DNA from: JAXLWB01 sp046328715 | Lineage (GTDB): Bacteria; Chloroflexota; Anaerolineae; Caldilineales; Caldilineaceae | NCBI GenBank assembly: GCA_046328715.1 | Contig: JAXLWB010000011.1 | Span: forward strand, 1 to 64,000 | DNA length: 64,000 nt | Direction of reading: 5' to 3' | Part shown: positions 1-10,514 of the stretch, in pieces | Numbering within the stretch: position 1 is the stretch's first letter | Layout: every line of letters starts with the position of its first letter | Notes under the pieces: generated by a model | What the model was told of the DNA's origin: nothing | The model's database searches: none | The model's input: the letters and a program-made list of their open reading frames with translations, nothing else | Program-made: the position numbers and the translations under genes

Positions 1-3000
1 ACTGGGGCGACTACGATAACGATGGTGACCCAGATCTACTGCTCTCGGGTAACATCGATGCAGGGGGAATGAACCGCATTGCGCGCGTCTACCGCAACGA
101 CACCATTGCCAGCAGCACGCCCAACTTTGTTCAGATCGATGCGACCCTGACTGGCATCACCGAAGGGGACGTGCGCTGGGTCGATGTAGATAACGACCAG
201 GATCTGGATGTTGTGATCGGCGGACGCAACAGCCCTGCAACTGGTGGTCTTTATCTCTACCGCAATCTTGGTGAAGATACGAGTGGTAACACCTCCTTTG
301 CCAGCGTCTCCGTGCCTGCTTTTGTCGGCGTCAGGGACGCTTCTGTCACCACTGGTGACTTTGACAATGATGGAGACAGCGATCTCTTTGTCACTGGCCT
401 GGAGGATTTGAACTATAGTAGCTATCTCTATCGCAACCAGGGCGGCAACTTTACTCGCCTGACCAATCACGGCATCAGTGCTGTACGCTGGGGAGCCGCC
501 GCTTGGGGCGACTATGACGGCGATCATGTGCTTGACCTGGTTGTGAATGGCAATGAAACCGGTGGAGATGCGGCGCGACTTTATCACAGCAGCGGCTGTG
601 CCGATCTCATGCTGAGCGCCAGTGATGTGCCTACCCAGACATTGGCAGGTGAACCGATTACCTACACAATTGTGGCCACCAATCTGGGTCCACAGAGTGC
701 GACGAATGTCAACCTGAATGCAACCCTGCCCAGTGGCGTGAGTAGCGCGCTCTGTAGCACTGTCGGCCTGAGTGGGTGCAGCAGCAGCGGCAGCCTGCGC
801 AGCGCCAGCGTAGCAAGTCTGACTGTCAACTCGACTGTGACCATGACGCTGGTGATCACGGCACCCAATCAGTCGGGCTGGTTGACCTTGACTGCCACAG
901 GCAACGCCAACAACGAAAGCCAGTCGGCGAATAATCAAAGCGGCGCCGCCGTGCTACTGCTGGCGGCTGACCCTTCGATTAGCCAGGCGTTTGTGTCCAA
1001 TCCTGTGTTGGCCGGTGAGTGGACAACGATGACCTTGACTGTGCGCAACCTCGGCACCTTTGATACACACAACCTCGTGCTGACTCATACACTCGCCTCC
1101 CCCTTGGCCGGAAGTAACTGTCAGGCTTCTGGTGGAGGAGCGTGTACACTGGCAGGCAATCTGCTGACGACAACCTTTGCTAGTTTGGCGGGTGGCGGCA
1201 GTGAGGTGGTTACGCTCACGCTGCTTGTGCCAGATACACCCGGCAGCTACGTCAGCAACGCCACGGTCAGTGGTGAACCGGATATTAGCAGCGCCAATAA
1301 TAGTAGCAGCGCGGCGTTGATTATCAGCAGCCAGGCAAATGTGGCGCTGGCCATTGAGAATGTTCCAACCCTGGTTGCTTCGTTGCAGCCACTCTCTTAT
1401 ACGCTGGTTGTTAGCAATCAGGGACCGCATATCGCACGGGCAGTCCGGATCACCGACACCCTGCCTAGCGGAGTGAGCAGCGTTCTCTGTCAGGTGGTGG
1501 GCGGTAGTTGTATACAAGTAGGCAATCAATTGTTGATTAGCTTGAGTGACCTTGCACCCAATGCAAACCAGCGCGTGACGATCACCCAGAGCGCCCCGAT
1601 CACGCCTGGCATCATCATCAATTCGGCCAGCTTGTCGGCCAGCAACGACACGTCACCGCTCAACAACAAAGTCAGCGCAGCCACGATTGTCCTGGCGAGT
1701 TCCGACGTGGTGGTTACGGCTGCGGTTGTACCGGTGCGGCCCGCTACAGCAGGCGCACCAGCCGGCCTGCTGGCCGCCAGTCCGGTGACAATCACTCTTG
1801 TCATCACCAACCAGGGGCCGCAGATCGCCACCAATGTCTTCCTAACTGACACGCTGCCGAACGGCGTGAGCCAGATCAATTGCATAAGTCAACTCCAGGG
1901 GAACTGTCAAGTCAGCCAAGGCAGGGTGACTCTGACCTATCCGGAACTGACTGTAGGCGCTAGCGACCGCATCACGCTGACCATGCTCACGCCCAATGGC
2001 TCGCTACAACTCAACAATCGACTGACTGCCATCAGCAGCAGCGATCTCTATCTGGGCAACAACCAGGTTGATCTGCCGATCACAGTGCTGCGCTATATCT
2101 CATTGACTGGTGTCAGTCCGCTGCCACAAGCGCTTGCCGTTGCGCCCACCGCCTCGATCATACTGACCTTTCCCACGGCGCTAGATCTCTCAAGTGTCAA
2201 TACAACCAGCCTGGTGGTGCAGGGCGGGCAAGGTGGCGTCTATTCTGGCACAACCGGCTTTGACGCAACCAACAATCGGCTGACCTTCACGCCCAATCGT
2301 CCTTTCCAGTGGGGGGATGAGGTGCGCGTCACTCTCAACAGCGCACTGCGCAGCACAACCAACGACCTGGTCCGCCCACGCCAATGGGCATTCACGACCG
2401 GCGGGACGGTCGGCGGCTGCCAAGTCTCCTTCAGCCCACTCACCACGGGATTGCCGTCGTTGAATGATGGCATGAGTGCCTGGGGCGACTACGATGGCGA
2501 TGGTGACCTTGACCTCTTCATGCTGGGCACGTTGAATGGACAGACGGCCAGCCGTATCTACCGCAACGATGGCGTCGGTATGAACAACGGCGTGGCAACC
2601 AGCATCAATTTTAGCGACATTCATGCCCCGTTGGTGAATGTGAAACAGGGTGCAGGTGTCTGGGGTGACTACGACAATGACGGCGACCTTGACTTGGTGC
2701 TGGTGGGTGACCAGGCGACCTATCTTCCGTTCGGCGCAGTCTACCGCAACGATGGCAACGACCAATTCGTTCAGATCGATTCCGGCATCAGCGGTGCTAC
2801 CAGCAGCACAGCCGCCTGGGGTGATTACGACAACGATGGCAATCTCGATCTGGTGGTGGCAGGCTACAATCCAAACTTTAGCGGGCAAGTGGCGACCCGT
2901 CTCTATCGCAACCTGGGAGCGCAGGCAACCGGCAGCCGTTTTGCTCTGGTACCTGTGTCGTTGGTTGGTGTGGTGAACGGCACGCTCTCTTGGGTTGACG

Positions 3001-6000
3001 CCGACAATGATGGCGCGCTTGATCTGATGGTGACAGGGAACAAGAAGCATATCACAGCCGGGGTTGAAGCGACCAGCAAACTCTACCGGAACGAACGGGC
3101 GCAGGATGGCACGGTCAACTTGGTGGAGAGCAACGTGAGCCTGCCCAGCACGATCTACGGCAGCGCTGCCTGGGGTGATTATGACGCCGACGGTCGCAGT
3201 GACCTGGCGCTCTCTGGCTGGGATGGCTCGGCGAATTGGGTGCGCCTCTATCACAATGAATCGATTGCTGGCAGTGGTGCCATCAGCCTGACGCAGAGTG
3301 CCAGCTTCACGCCCTTGGGCAGCGATACCCTGCATTGGGGCGACTACGACAATGATGGCGATCTGGATCTCTTGACTACCGCCTATGACCAATACGGCAC
3401 GAAAATCTATCGCTACGACGGTGGACCTAACAGTGCACCGACCTTTACTCCCGTCGTGCCGAATCTGCCTGGGATCATGCAAGGCAATGTTTTGTGGGGT
3501 GATGTGGATGGTGATGCAAGCCTCGACCTACTGATCAGCGGCTTTAGCGGATACAGTGGGCCACTTACCCAACTCTGGCGCAACAGCGGCTGTGCAGACC
3601 TAAGTGTGAGTCTGACGGCCCAACCCGATCCAGTGGTGGCTGGCTTCCCAGTGACGTATACATTGACCATCAATAATGGTGGCCCGCAAAGCGTACTCAA
3701 CCTGCTGATCAAGACCACGGTGCCAAGTGGCGGCTCGGCATTGAGTTGTCAGTCGGTGCCAGTAGCAAGCTGCGTGGTGAGTGGCGCGACAGTTACGACC
3801 TCGTACCCCGCACTGGCAAGCAACACAAGCAGCCAGGTTACGATCACTCTATTGGCTCCTTCGCTCTCTGGCGTAGTTACGGCGACAACCATACTTACTG
3901 CCAGCAACGATCTGAACAACATTGGCAACAGCGTCAGCGTTGCACTCAGCGTGATCAACTTGATGAAGATTGCCGATAGCTATCCACTTACCAACGCCCT
4001 TTTGGTGGCTCCGCAGGCGGCCATCGCCATCACCTTTACCAAGGATCTTGACCTGAGCAGTGTTACCTCGCACAGTCTGAGCATTCGCAGTGAGCAACGC
4101 GGTCAACTCAGCGGTACCCTTGGCTACGATCCATTGGCAAAACGGCTGACCTTTACGCCGACACAGCCGCTTTCCCTTGGCGATGTGTTGCGCGTCGTGG
4201 TAAGCAAGGATGTGCGCAGCCTGAGTGACGGAGCGTTAGCACCTCGCCAATGGCAATTCAGCGTGGGCCGCAGCGATGGTGGCTGTCTGCCGATCTACAC
4301 CGATAGCAACGTCAGCTTGCCGGGACAAACTGAAAGCAACATTCTGTGGGGCGATTATGACAACGACGGCGATCTCGATGTGCTGCTCTTTAGGCGCGAC
4401 TTTACCCTCAGCACACCTTTGCTCTATCGCAACGACGGAACGACCTATACTGCCATCAGCACGGGGTTGCCAGCGTTTGCCGATGGCTGGATCGACTGGG
4501 GCGATTTTGATGGCGACGGCGATCTCGACCTCTTGCTGACAGGCTCGGTAGGGGTAGCCAACCTCATCAGCAACGTCTACCGCAACGATGGCGCAGGAGT
4601 TGGCAACAGCCAGATCTTTACCAACATCCATGCCGGTCTTCAGGGTGTGGGAAAGGGGATGGCCGTTTGGGGCGATGCCGACAACGACGGCGATCTGGAT
4701 GTCCTGCTTTCGGGCTATACGTATCTCAACTTCGTCAATACCCGCATTACTCGTGTCTATCAAAACAATGGTTACACTTTAAGCGGCGATGGCGACTTTA
4801 GGGATGCCGGGGCCGGTCTGGTAGGTCATGAAAACAGCGTTGTAACTTGGGCCGACGTTGACGGGGATGGACGCTTGGATATTCTGGCCAACGGCAGTGC
4901 CAGCGGAGTCTATGCCACCCGACTCTATCGTAACTTGGGCGACTTCAGCTTTGTCCAACTGAATACGGGATTGCCTGCCGATTTGACCAGCCATATCGCT
5001 TGGGGCGATTACGACAACGATGGCGATCTCGACTTGGCGCTGAGTGGCAATTCTCCACTCTCCACTTCGATTTACACCAACGATGGCAGTGCTGCGCTCG
5101 CCAGTGGCAATCCAATCTTCACGCTGCTTGCGACCCTTAGCAATGATAGCAATGCTTCGCTGGCTTGGGGCGACGCCGACAACGATGGCGATCTCGACCT
5201 GCTGACTACAGGTAGTTACAACACGCGCCTCTTCCGTAACAATGGCGCTTCGACAGACGGGAGCAACCGCTTTACAACAGTTGGACTTGGGCTACCAGGT
5301 ATTGCCTTCGGCGATGGCACTTGGGGCGATGTGGATGGCGATGGTGATCTGGATCTTCTGATCAGTGGCAATTCTGACAGCGGTACAATCAGCCGTATCT
5401 ATCGTAGCAGTGGCTGCGCCGATCTTGTGCTGCAAGGAAATGCTGCGCCGGACCCGCTGCGACCAAGCACCACGTTGACCTATACGATTGGCATTACAAA
5501 CCAAGGTTCGCATTTGGCACTTAGTCCACTCTTCACCAGCACCTTGCCTGTGGGCGTGGGCGATCTCACCTGTCAGGGCTCGGCCACAACCAGTTGTGTA
5601 GTTAGTGGTCGTACAGTAACCGCAACGCTTGCCGATCTCCCTTCTTATCAGAGTGAGTGGATCAGCCTGACGTTGACGGCACCGACCGTCAATGGTCTGC
5701 TGGTCAACGCGCTTCAGGTCAGCGCACGCAACGAAAGTGTGACAGCAACCAATCAAGCGTTGATAACAACCACGGTCTACAACCCGCTTTCGGTAGTGGC
5801 AGTGGATCCAGCACCTGGCGCAAGCAGCATTGCCCCAACCAACCGAGTGGCAATGACTGTCTCCTTGCCACTCGATCTCAACTCGATCGACGCACGGAGT
5901 GTGCAACTGGTTGGCGACATGAGTGGCGCAATCACGGGCACATTCACTCTGGACGGAAGCCAACAACGGCTGGACTTCATTCCCACTAAGAGCTTGCATT

Positions 6001-9000
6001 GGGGCGAGCAGGTTAATGTGGTGGCAACCAATGGCGTACAGGATGCAATTGGTGAAAGTCTGGCACCGACCCAGTGGCAATTTAAAATCGGCGCTCGCAG
6101 CGGTGGCTGTCCGGCTAGCTTTAGCTCAACGAATATAAACCTGCCCTTGTTGTTCAATTCCGTCTCTGATTGGGGCGACTATGACAACGACGGCGACCTG
6201 GATCTGTTGATCAACGGCAATAACGGCCAGCCGATCACACGCATCTATCGCAATGATGGGGCGGACACCTTCACGGATCTTCAAGCTGGCCTGCCTGCGA
6301 TGACGGGGGCTTTGGCCTGGGGCGATTACGATGTCGATGGCGATCTCGACTTGGTGTTGGCTGGCAAAGACAGTGGCGGCCAACGACGTACGCTGATCTA
6401 CCGCAACGACGGTGGCAATTTCAGCGATATCAATGCTGGGCTGCCAGGCGTGGAATGGAGTTCGGTCGATTGGGGTGACTACGACAACGACGGTGACCTC
6501 GACCTCTTACTTACTGGCTCGCGTGATGGCAGTGGTCAGCCATTGAGCGAGATTTACCGCAACGATGACGGAGATCACTTCACTGCCTTGGGGGCTGGAC
6601 TGATCGGCATCTTGAACGGCGCGGGGCTTTGGGCAGACTACGATCAGGATGGCAACCTCGACCTGTTCTTGGCCGGTCAAACCGATAGCATTGGCTCTGC
6701 TACAGCAACCAGTCGCATCTATCGCAACTACGGCAATGGCATCTTTGCCGTAGTCAACAGCGGGTTGCCTGCGTTCCGCACTGTCAATGCGGCTTGGGTT
6801 GACTATGACCGGGATGGTGACCTAGATCTGTTGCTCAATGGCAGTGTCGATACTTTGCGCAGCACACAACTCTATCGTAACGAGGGAGCAAATGGCTTTA
6901 AAGCGGTTGCGAGCTTTGCAGCCATTAACACCGGCTCCGCCACTTGGGCGGATTACGACAACGATGGTGACCCGGATTTGCTGCTCGATGGCTCGACTGG
7001 CTTCTTTGGGGAGACGCACCTCTATCGCAATGAGAGTTTAGGCAGCAGCACTAGCTTCGTTGATGTGTCTACGGGTCTGCCGCATGTATGGGGAGGCAAG
7101 GCGAGTTGGGCAGATTACGACGGCGACCAGGATCTGGATCTGCTACTGACAGGTAATGCTCCCGGTCAATGGATTACTCAGATCTATCGCAATCAAGGCT
7201 GCGCTGATCTCGCTCTTTCGCAACAAGCTTCGTCTGACCCGCTCATGGCGGGTGAGGTGATGAGCTATACAGTGACTGTACACAATCTCGGCTTGCAAGA
7301 GGCACAGAATGTTACGCTACTCGATACCGTCCCAAGTGCGCTCAGCGGACTCACCTGTGCTGTAACCAGTGGTTCGTGTAGTGTTAATGGAAGCACAGTC
7401 AACGCCAACTTCCCCTTGATTGCTGCTGACAGCAGTCAGACGCTCACACTTTACGCTACTACCCCGATCACGCCGATGCTCTTGACGAATCAAGCGCAGG
7501 TCAGTGGCAGTACCGACGTTCATCCGGCGAACAATAGCAGCGTTTTGACCACGGCGGTAGAGATCCCCTTCGATCTCGCCATCGTCAAATACGACTTAGG
7601 TGCCGTAAATCCAGGCGCATGGCTCACCTATACACTGGTTTATACCAACAGTGGCTACCGCACAGTTAGTGGCGTGGTCATCAGCGAAACAGTTTCTACA
7701 CATGCCACCTTTGTCGGTCCGCTTGGCTGGCAATGTGTGGGACAAAGCTGTCTCTGGTCGGTTGGGACATTGGCGAGTGGACAAAGCGATAGTGTGCAGT
7801 TTGTGGTGTCCGTCGAAGATCCCTTCGCTGACGGAGATTATCGTATCACCAACACGGTGCAGATCGGTGATGATGGCGGTCACGGCGTTGAATTGGTCAC
7901 CGTCAACAATGTCGCTCAGGTTACTACCTGGATCAACACGCCAACGCCGACAGCGACCCCAACCGATACTGCAACGCCAACTCCCACGCCGAGTGCCACA
8001 GCTACGGCGACGCCCACTGATGCAGTGACCCCGACACCGACAGCAACCGCTACGCCGACCTTTACACCGTTGCCACCTGTGCTCGTTGCCCTCAGTCCAA
8101 CTGAAGGCTCAACGGCTGGTGGCATCCTAGAGATCAGCGGTGCTAACTTTGGCCCGGACGCCAGCGTAAGCGTCGGCGATCAGGAATGTGTGGTGCAGGA
8201 GCAGAGCAGTACGGTAATTCGTTGTCTGTTTGCACCGGGTGTAGGGATCGATTATATAGTACAAGTGACCAGCAATGGCGTGGCCAGCAACGGTGTGCTT
8301 TTTAGCTACAGCGCACCAACCATCGAGACTATTTCCCCAGAAACGAGTTGGGGCGACGGTGAACTGCTGACGATCCAGGGCAGCAACTTCGGTGCCGACA
8401 ATGCTACCGTAACGGTCGGCGAACTTGACTGTCCGGTTGATGCACAAAGTCATACGCAGTTGGTCTGTGTGCTGCCCGCCGGCGAAGGAATCAATCTAGC
8501 TGTGGTGGTCACTACCAGCGATGGCCGTTTGGCGACGGCAGTGCAGCGCTTTAGCTACAACGGCCCCTTTATCGAAAGTGTCAACCCACCAACGGGACCG
8601 AGTGAAGGCGGCATCGACCTGACCTTAAACGGCGTCAACTTCGGTGCCGACCCGCAGGTAACAGTGTCTGGCCAACCCTGTCCCGTGACTTCAGCCAGCA
8701 ACACGCAGGTGATCTGTACGTTACCGCCAGGTACGGGCGGCATCGCGTTGATCGAGTTGGTTGCTAGCGATCAGACCAGCAATCAATGGCCCTTCGGCTA
8801 CGATGCACCGGTGCTGGTCAAGATCGATTCGCCCTTTGTGCCAACTGCGGGTGGTGTCACTGTGACCCTCACTGGCTACAATTTTGGTGTGGTTGGCGCT
8901 CTGGTGGAAGTTGACAGCCAACCTGTCACTGCCATCAGCCAGACCGATACGTCGCTCAGCTTTATCATGCCCGAAGGTAGTGCCCCGAACCATCGCGTGC

Positions 9001-10514
9001 GCGTCGTCGCCGATGGACAGACGAGTAACGCCTTGCGCTTTGACTATCTGCCGCCACGTATCTTCTCTGTCAGTGCCGGGCCACAGGACACAAATGGCAT
9101 CGCCAGCGGACTACCGACCGATCCCAGCCTGAGTGATGGACGTCTGATCACGATTACGGGTGAGAACTTTGGAGCCAATGGAATGAGTGTCTCCTTGTGG
9201 GGCAACCCGTGTACACCAACCGTCGTTGTTGAACACAAGCAACTCACCTGTTGGGTCAACCTGCCAGGCCAGGGTTTCCAACCGGTCTATGTCGTTGTCG
9301 GCCCGCAGAGCAGTAACCCAGGCTGGGTCCAATTTGCCCCACCGAGCGTGGAGTCAATGAACCCGTTGCAAGGCGAGGCAAGTGGCGGCTATACCATGAC
9401 ACTGCACGGCAACAACTTTGGCACCGCTGACGCCAACGTGCGCATTGGCGGTGTGGAGTGCCCAGTCCTGTCACAGACTCACACTGAAATTCAATGTCAG
9501 GTTCCGGCGGGCAGTGGCAGCGACTTGGCGGTTGAACTAGTTGTAGCCGAACAAGCAGCTACTGAGCAGCTACGATTTAGTTACCTGTCACCGACAGCCA
9601 CACCATCGGCAACGCCAACTGCGACTGCTAGCGCTACGGCGACAGTCACACCTACGCCAACCAATAGCATGACCTCTACCCCGACCCAAACGGCGACACC
9701 CAGCACAACGCCTAGTGCAACGATGACGCCTTCGCAGACAGCAACGCCAACTTTCACCAATACCGCAGAAGCGCCAACTGCTACCCCGACTTTGGTGAGT
9801 TCGCCGACTGTGACGGTTACAAGCAGCGCTACGGTGACACCTTCTCAGACGGAGACACCAATTCCTACCAGTACCGAGGTGCCGACTGCTACCAGTACGC
9901 CAAAGGTGGGTCTGGAAGTTGCACTGACTGTAGGAGGGAACGGCGAGCAATGTGCTACGGGCACGAACTTTGTGGCTGTACCTGGCTCATCGATCTACTA
10001 CTGTGCCACCGTGAAAAATGTGGGCGATCTGCCGATCACTGATCTGCAACTGGAGCAAAGTACGAACGATCTATCGGCTGCAGCGCTGGTTGACATTGCG
10101 CCAGGTGCCACACAGGTCTTCACCCATACCCAATTCAGCGAATTGGGGCCGATCACAGTAAGTGGTGATATGACATTGACCCTCACGCTGCGCGCCAGTG
10201 CCGGCAGCGATCCTTCGCCCCAACAGCCGACCGCCATCGTGGTCACTGCCCAAGCCAGCGCCCACACCTGGCTCGACAGCGACGCCGACACGATCCCCGA
10301 TACGATTGAAGGAGAGGGTGATGCTGATCAGGATCAGTTGCCCAATCGACTCGATCCAGATTCCAATAACAACGGGATTCCCGATCAGCAAGAGGTGGGC
10401 AGCGACGTCTTTGTGCCACAGGATAGTGACCACGACGGCGTGCCAGATTACCTGGAAATGGATACAAACGTGAATGGGATGCGACTTTACTTGCCGATTA
10501 TTACATCACAGTAG
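1..10514 (+). CDS. giant secreted FG-GAP/DUF11/IPT repeat surface protein (5' end outside window)
   Basis: The frame is open from base 3, where it already encodes an FG-GAP/VCBS blade (WGDYDNDGDPDLLL), so the true start lies upstream; about 3500 residues are visible. In order: four FG-GAP blades, four DUF11 domains, a Big_5-type Ig domain (about 2095-2400), then two modules of seven FG-GAP blades + one DUF11 + one Big_5 (about 2415-4270 and 4270-6100), seven more blades (6110-7195), two DUF11 domains, a Thr/Pro linker (7940-8070), about six IPT/TIG domains (8080-9585), a second Thr/Pro linker (9590-9905), another DUF11-like domain, and a Ca-binding thrombospondin-3-like segment rich in DxDxDxxPD. 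It ends LYLPIITSQ. Calcium-binding D-x-D-x-D-G loops are conserved in most blades. A cell-surface adhesin or scaffold role is inferred from architecture only. The stop overlaps the convergent YfhO gene by 14 bp. Confidence 0.9.
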   Translation, partial: WGDYDNDGDPDLLLSGNIDAGGMNRIARVYRNDTIASSTPNFVQIDATLTGITEGDVRWVDVDNDQDLDVVIGGRNSPATGGLYLYRNLGEDTSGNTSFASVSVPAFVGVRDASVTTGDFDNDGDSDLFVTGLEDLNYSSYLYRNQGGNFTRLTNHGISAVRWGAAAWGDYDGDHVLDLVVNGNETGGDAARLYHSSGCADLMLSASDVPTQTLAGEPITYTIVATNLGPQSATNVNLNATLPSGVSSALCSTVGLSGCSSSGSLRSASVASLTVNSTVTMTLVITAPNQSGWLTLTATGNANNESQSANNQSGAAVLLLAADPSISQAFVSNPVLAGEWTTMTLTVRNLGTFDTHNLVLTHTLASPLAGSNCQASGGGACTLAGNLLTTTFASLAGGGSEVVTLTLLVPDTPGSYVSNATVSGEPDISSANNSSSAALIISSQANVALAIENVPTLVASLQPLSYTLVVSNQGPHIARAVRITDTLPSGVSSVLCQVVGGSCIQVGNQLLISLSDLAPNANQRVTITQSAPITPGIIINSASLSASNDTSPLNNKVSAATIVLASSDVVVTAAVVPVRPATAGAPAGLLAASPVTITLVITNQGPQIATNVFLTDTLPNGVSQINCISQLQGNCQVSQGRVTLTYPELTVGASDRITLTMLTPNGSLQLNNRLTAISSSDLYLGNNQVDLPITVLRYISLTGVSPLPQALAVAPTASIILTFPTALDLSSVNTTSLVVQGGQGGVYSGTTGFDATNNRLTFTPNRPFQWGDEVRVTLNSALRSTTNDLVRPRQWAFTTGGTVGGCQVSFSPLTTGLPSLNDGMSAWGDYDGDGDLDLFMLGTLNGQTASRIYRNDGVGMNNGVATSINFSDIHAPLVNVKQGAGVWGDYDNDGDLDLVLVGDQATYLPFGAVYRNDGNDQFVQIDSGISGATSSTAAWGDYDNDGNLDLVVAGYNPNFSGQVATRLYRNLGAQATGSRFALVPVSLVGVVNGTLSWVDADNDGALDLMVTGNKKHITAGVEATSKLYRNERAQDGTVNLVESNVSLPSTIYGSAAWGDYDADGRSDLALSGWDGSANWVRLYHNESIAGSGAISLTQSASFTPLGSDTLHWGDYDNDGDLDLLTTAYDQYGTKIYRYDGGPNSAPTFTPVVPNLPGIMQGNVLWGDVDGDASLDLLISGFSGYSGPLTQLWRNSGCADLSVSLTAQPDPVVAGFPVTYTLTINNGGPQSVLNLLIKTTVPSGGSALSCQSVPVASCVVSGATVTTSYPALASNTSSQVTITLLAPSLSGVVTATTILTASNDLNNIGNSVSVALSVINLMKIADSYPLTNALLVAPQAAIAITFTKDLDLSSVTSHSLSIRSEQRGQLSGTLGYDPLAKRLTFTPTQPLSLGDVLRVVVSKDVRSLSDGALAPRQWQFSVGRSDGGCLPIYTDSNVSLPGQTESNILWGDYDNDGDLDVLLFRRDFTLSTPLLYRNDGTTYTAISTGLPAFADGWIDWGDFDGDGDLDLLLTGSVGVANLISNVYRNDGAGVGNSQIFTNIHAGLQGVGKGMAVWGDADNDGDLDVLLSGYTYLNFVNTRITRVYQNNGYTLSGDGDFRDAGAGLVGHENSVVTWADVDGDGRLDILANGSASGVYATRLYRNLGDFSFVQLNTGLPADLTSHIAWGDYDNDGDLDLALSGNSPLSTSIYTNDGSAALASGNPIFTLLATLSNDSNASLAWGDADNDGDLDLLTTGSYNTRLFRNNGASTDGSNRFTTVGLGLPGIAFGDGTWGDVDGDGDLDLLISGNSDSGTISRIYRSSGCADLVLQGNAAPDPLRPSTTLTYTIGITNQGSHLALSPLFTSTLPVGVGDLTCQGSATTSCVVSGRTVTATLADLPSYQSEWISLTLTAPTVNGLLVNALQVSARNESVTATNQALITTTVYNPLSVVAVDPAPGASSIAPTNRVAMTVSLPLDLNSIDARSVQLVGDMSGAITGTFTLDGSQQRLDFIPTKSLHWGEQVNVVATNGVQDAIGESLAPTQWQFKIGARSGGCPASFSSTNINLPLLFNSVSDWGDYDNDGDLDLLINGNNGQPITRIYRNDGADTFTDLQAGLPAMTGALAWGDYDVDGDLDLVLAGKDSGGQRRTLIYRNDGGNFSDINAGLPGVEWSSVDWGDYDNDGDLDLLLTGSRDGSGQPLSEIYRNDDGDHFTALGAGLIGILNGAGLWADYDQDGNLDLFLAGQTDSIGSATATSRIYRNYGNGIFAVVNSGLPAFRTVNAAWVDYDRDGDLDLLLNGSVDTLRSTQLYRNEGANGFKAVASFAAINTGSATWADYDNDGDPDLLLDGSTGFFGETHLYRNESLGSSTSFVDVSTGLPHVWGGKASWADYDGDQDLDLLLTGNAPGQWITQIYRNQGCADLALSQQASSDPLMAGEVMSYTVTVHNLGLQEAQNVTLLDTVPSALSGLTCAVTSGSCSVNGSTVNANFPLIAADSSQTLTLYATTPITPMLLTNQAQVSGSTDVHPANNSSVLTTAVEIPFDLAIVKYDLGAVNPGAWLTYTLVYTNSGYRTVSGVVISETVSTHATFVGPLGWQCVGQSCLWSVGTLASGQSDSVQFVVSVEDPFADGDYRITNTVQIGDDGGHGVELVTVNNVAQVTTWINTPTPTATPTDTATPTPTPSATATATPTDAVTPTPTATATPTFTPLPPVLVALSPTEGSTAGGILEISGANFGPDASVSVGDQECVVQEQSSTVIRCLFAPGVGIDYIVQVTSNGVASNGVLFSYSAPTIETISPETSWGDGELLTIQGSNFGADNATVTVGELDCPVDAQSHTQLVCVLPAGEGINLAVVVTTSDGRLATAVQRFSYNGPFIESVNPPTGPSEGGIDLTLNGVNFGADPQVTVSGQPCPVTSASNTQVICTLPPGTGGIALIELVASDQTSNQWPFGYDAPVLVKIDSPFVPTAGGVTVTLTGYNFGVVGALVEVDSQPVTAISQTDTSLSFIMPEGSAPNHRVRVVADGQTSNALRFDYLPPRIFSVSAGPQDTNGIASGLPTDPSLSDGRLITITGENFGANGMSVSLWGNPCTPTVVVEHKQLTCWVNLPGQGFQPVYVVVGPQSSNPGWVQFAPPSVESMNPLQGEASGGYTMTLHGNNFGTADANVRIGGVECPVLSQTHTEIQCQVPAGSGSDLAVELVVAEQAATEQLRFSYLSPTATPSATPTATASATATVTPTPTNSMTSTPTQTATPSTTPSATMTPSQTATPTFTNTAEAPTATPTLVSSPTVTVTSSATVTPSQTETPIPTSTEVPTATSTPKVGLEVALTVGGNGEQCATGTNFVAVPGSSIYYCATVKNVGDLPITDLQLEQSTNDLSAAALVDIAPGATQVFTHTQFSELGPITVSGDMTLTLTLRASAGSDPSPQQPTAIVVTAQASAHTWLDSDADTIPDTIEGEGDADQDQLPNRLDPDSNNNGIPDQQEVGSDVFVPQDSDHDGVPDYLEMDTNVNGMRLYLPIITSQ
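2415..7195 (+). repeat. intragenic super-repeat: seven-bladed FG-GAP block + DUF11 + Big_5, about 1.84 kb period
   Basis: Within the giant protein the segment 2415-4270 is followed by a homologous segment 4270-6100, and by a third propeller block 6110-7195. The Big_5 domains near 2095, 3955 and 5785 and the CADL-type starts of the DUF11 domains near 600, 3590, 5415 and 7200 mark the phase. Each complete block contains exactly seven W(G/A/V)D-x-D-x-D-G motifs, which fits a seven-bladed beta-propeller. Confidence 0.8.

Noticed and set aside
8000..8070. Thr/Pro-coding repeats as DNA-level regulatory repeats
   Set aside because: They are in frame and encode linkers of the (TPTAT)n type common in exported Chloroflexota proteins.
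36..9950. Many long minus-strand and alternative-frame open stretches across the giant protein gene
   Set aside because: They follow the repeats of the plus-strand gene, contain no recognisable domains or ribosome binding sites, and arise from the skewed composition of the FG-GAP and DUF11 repeats.
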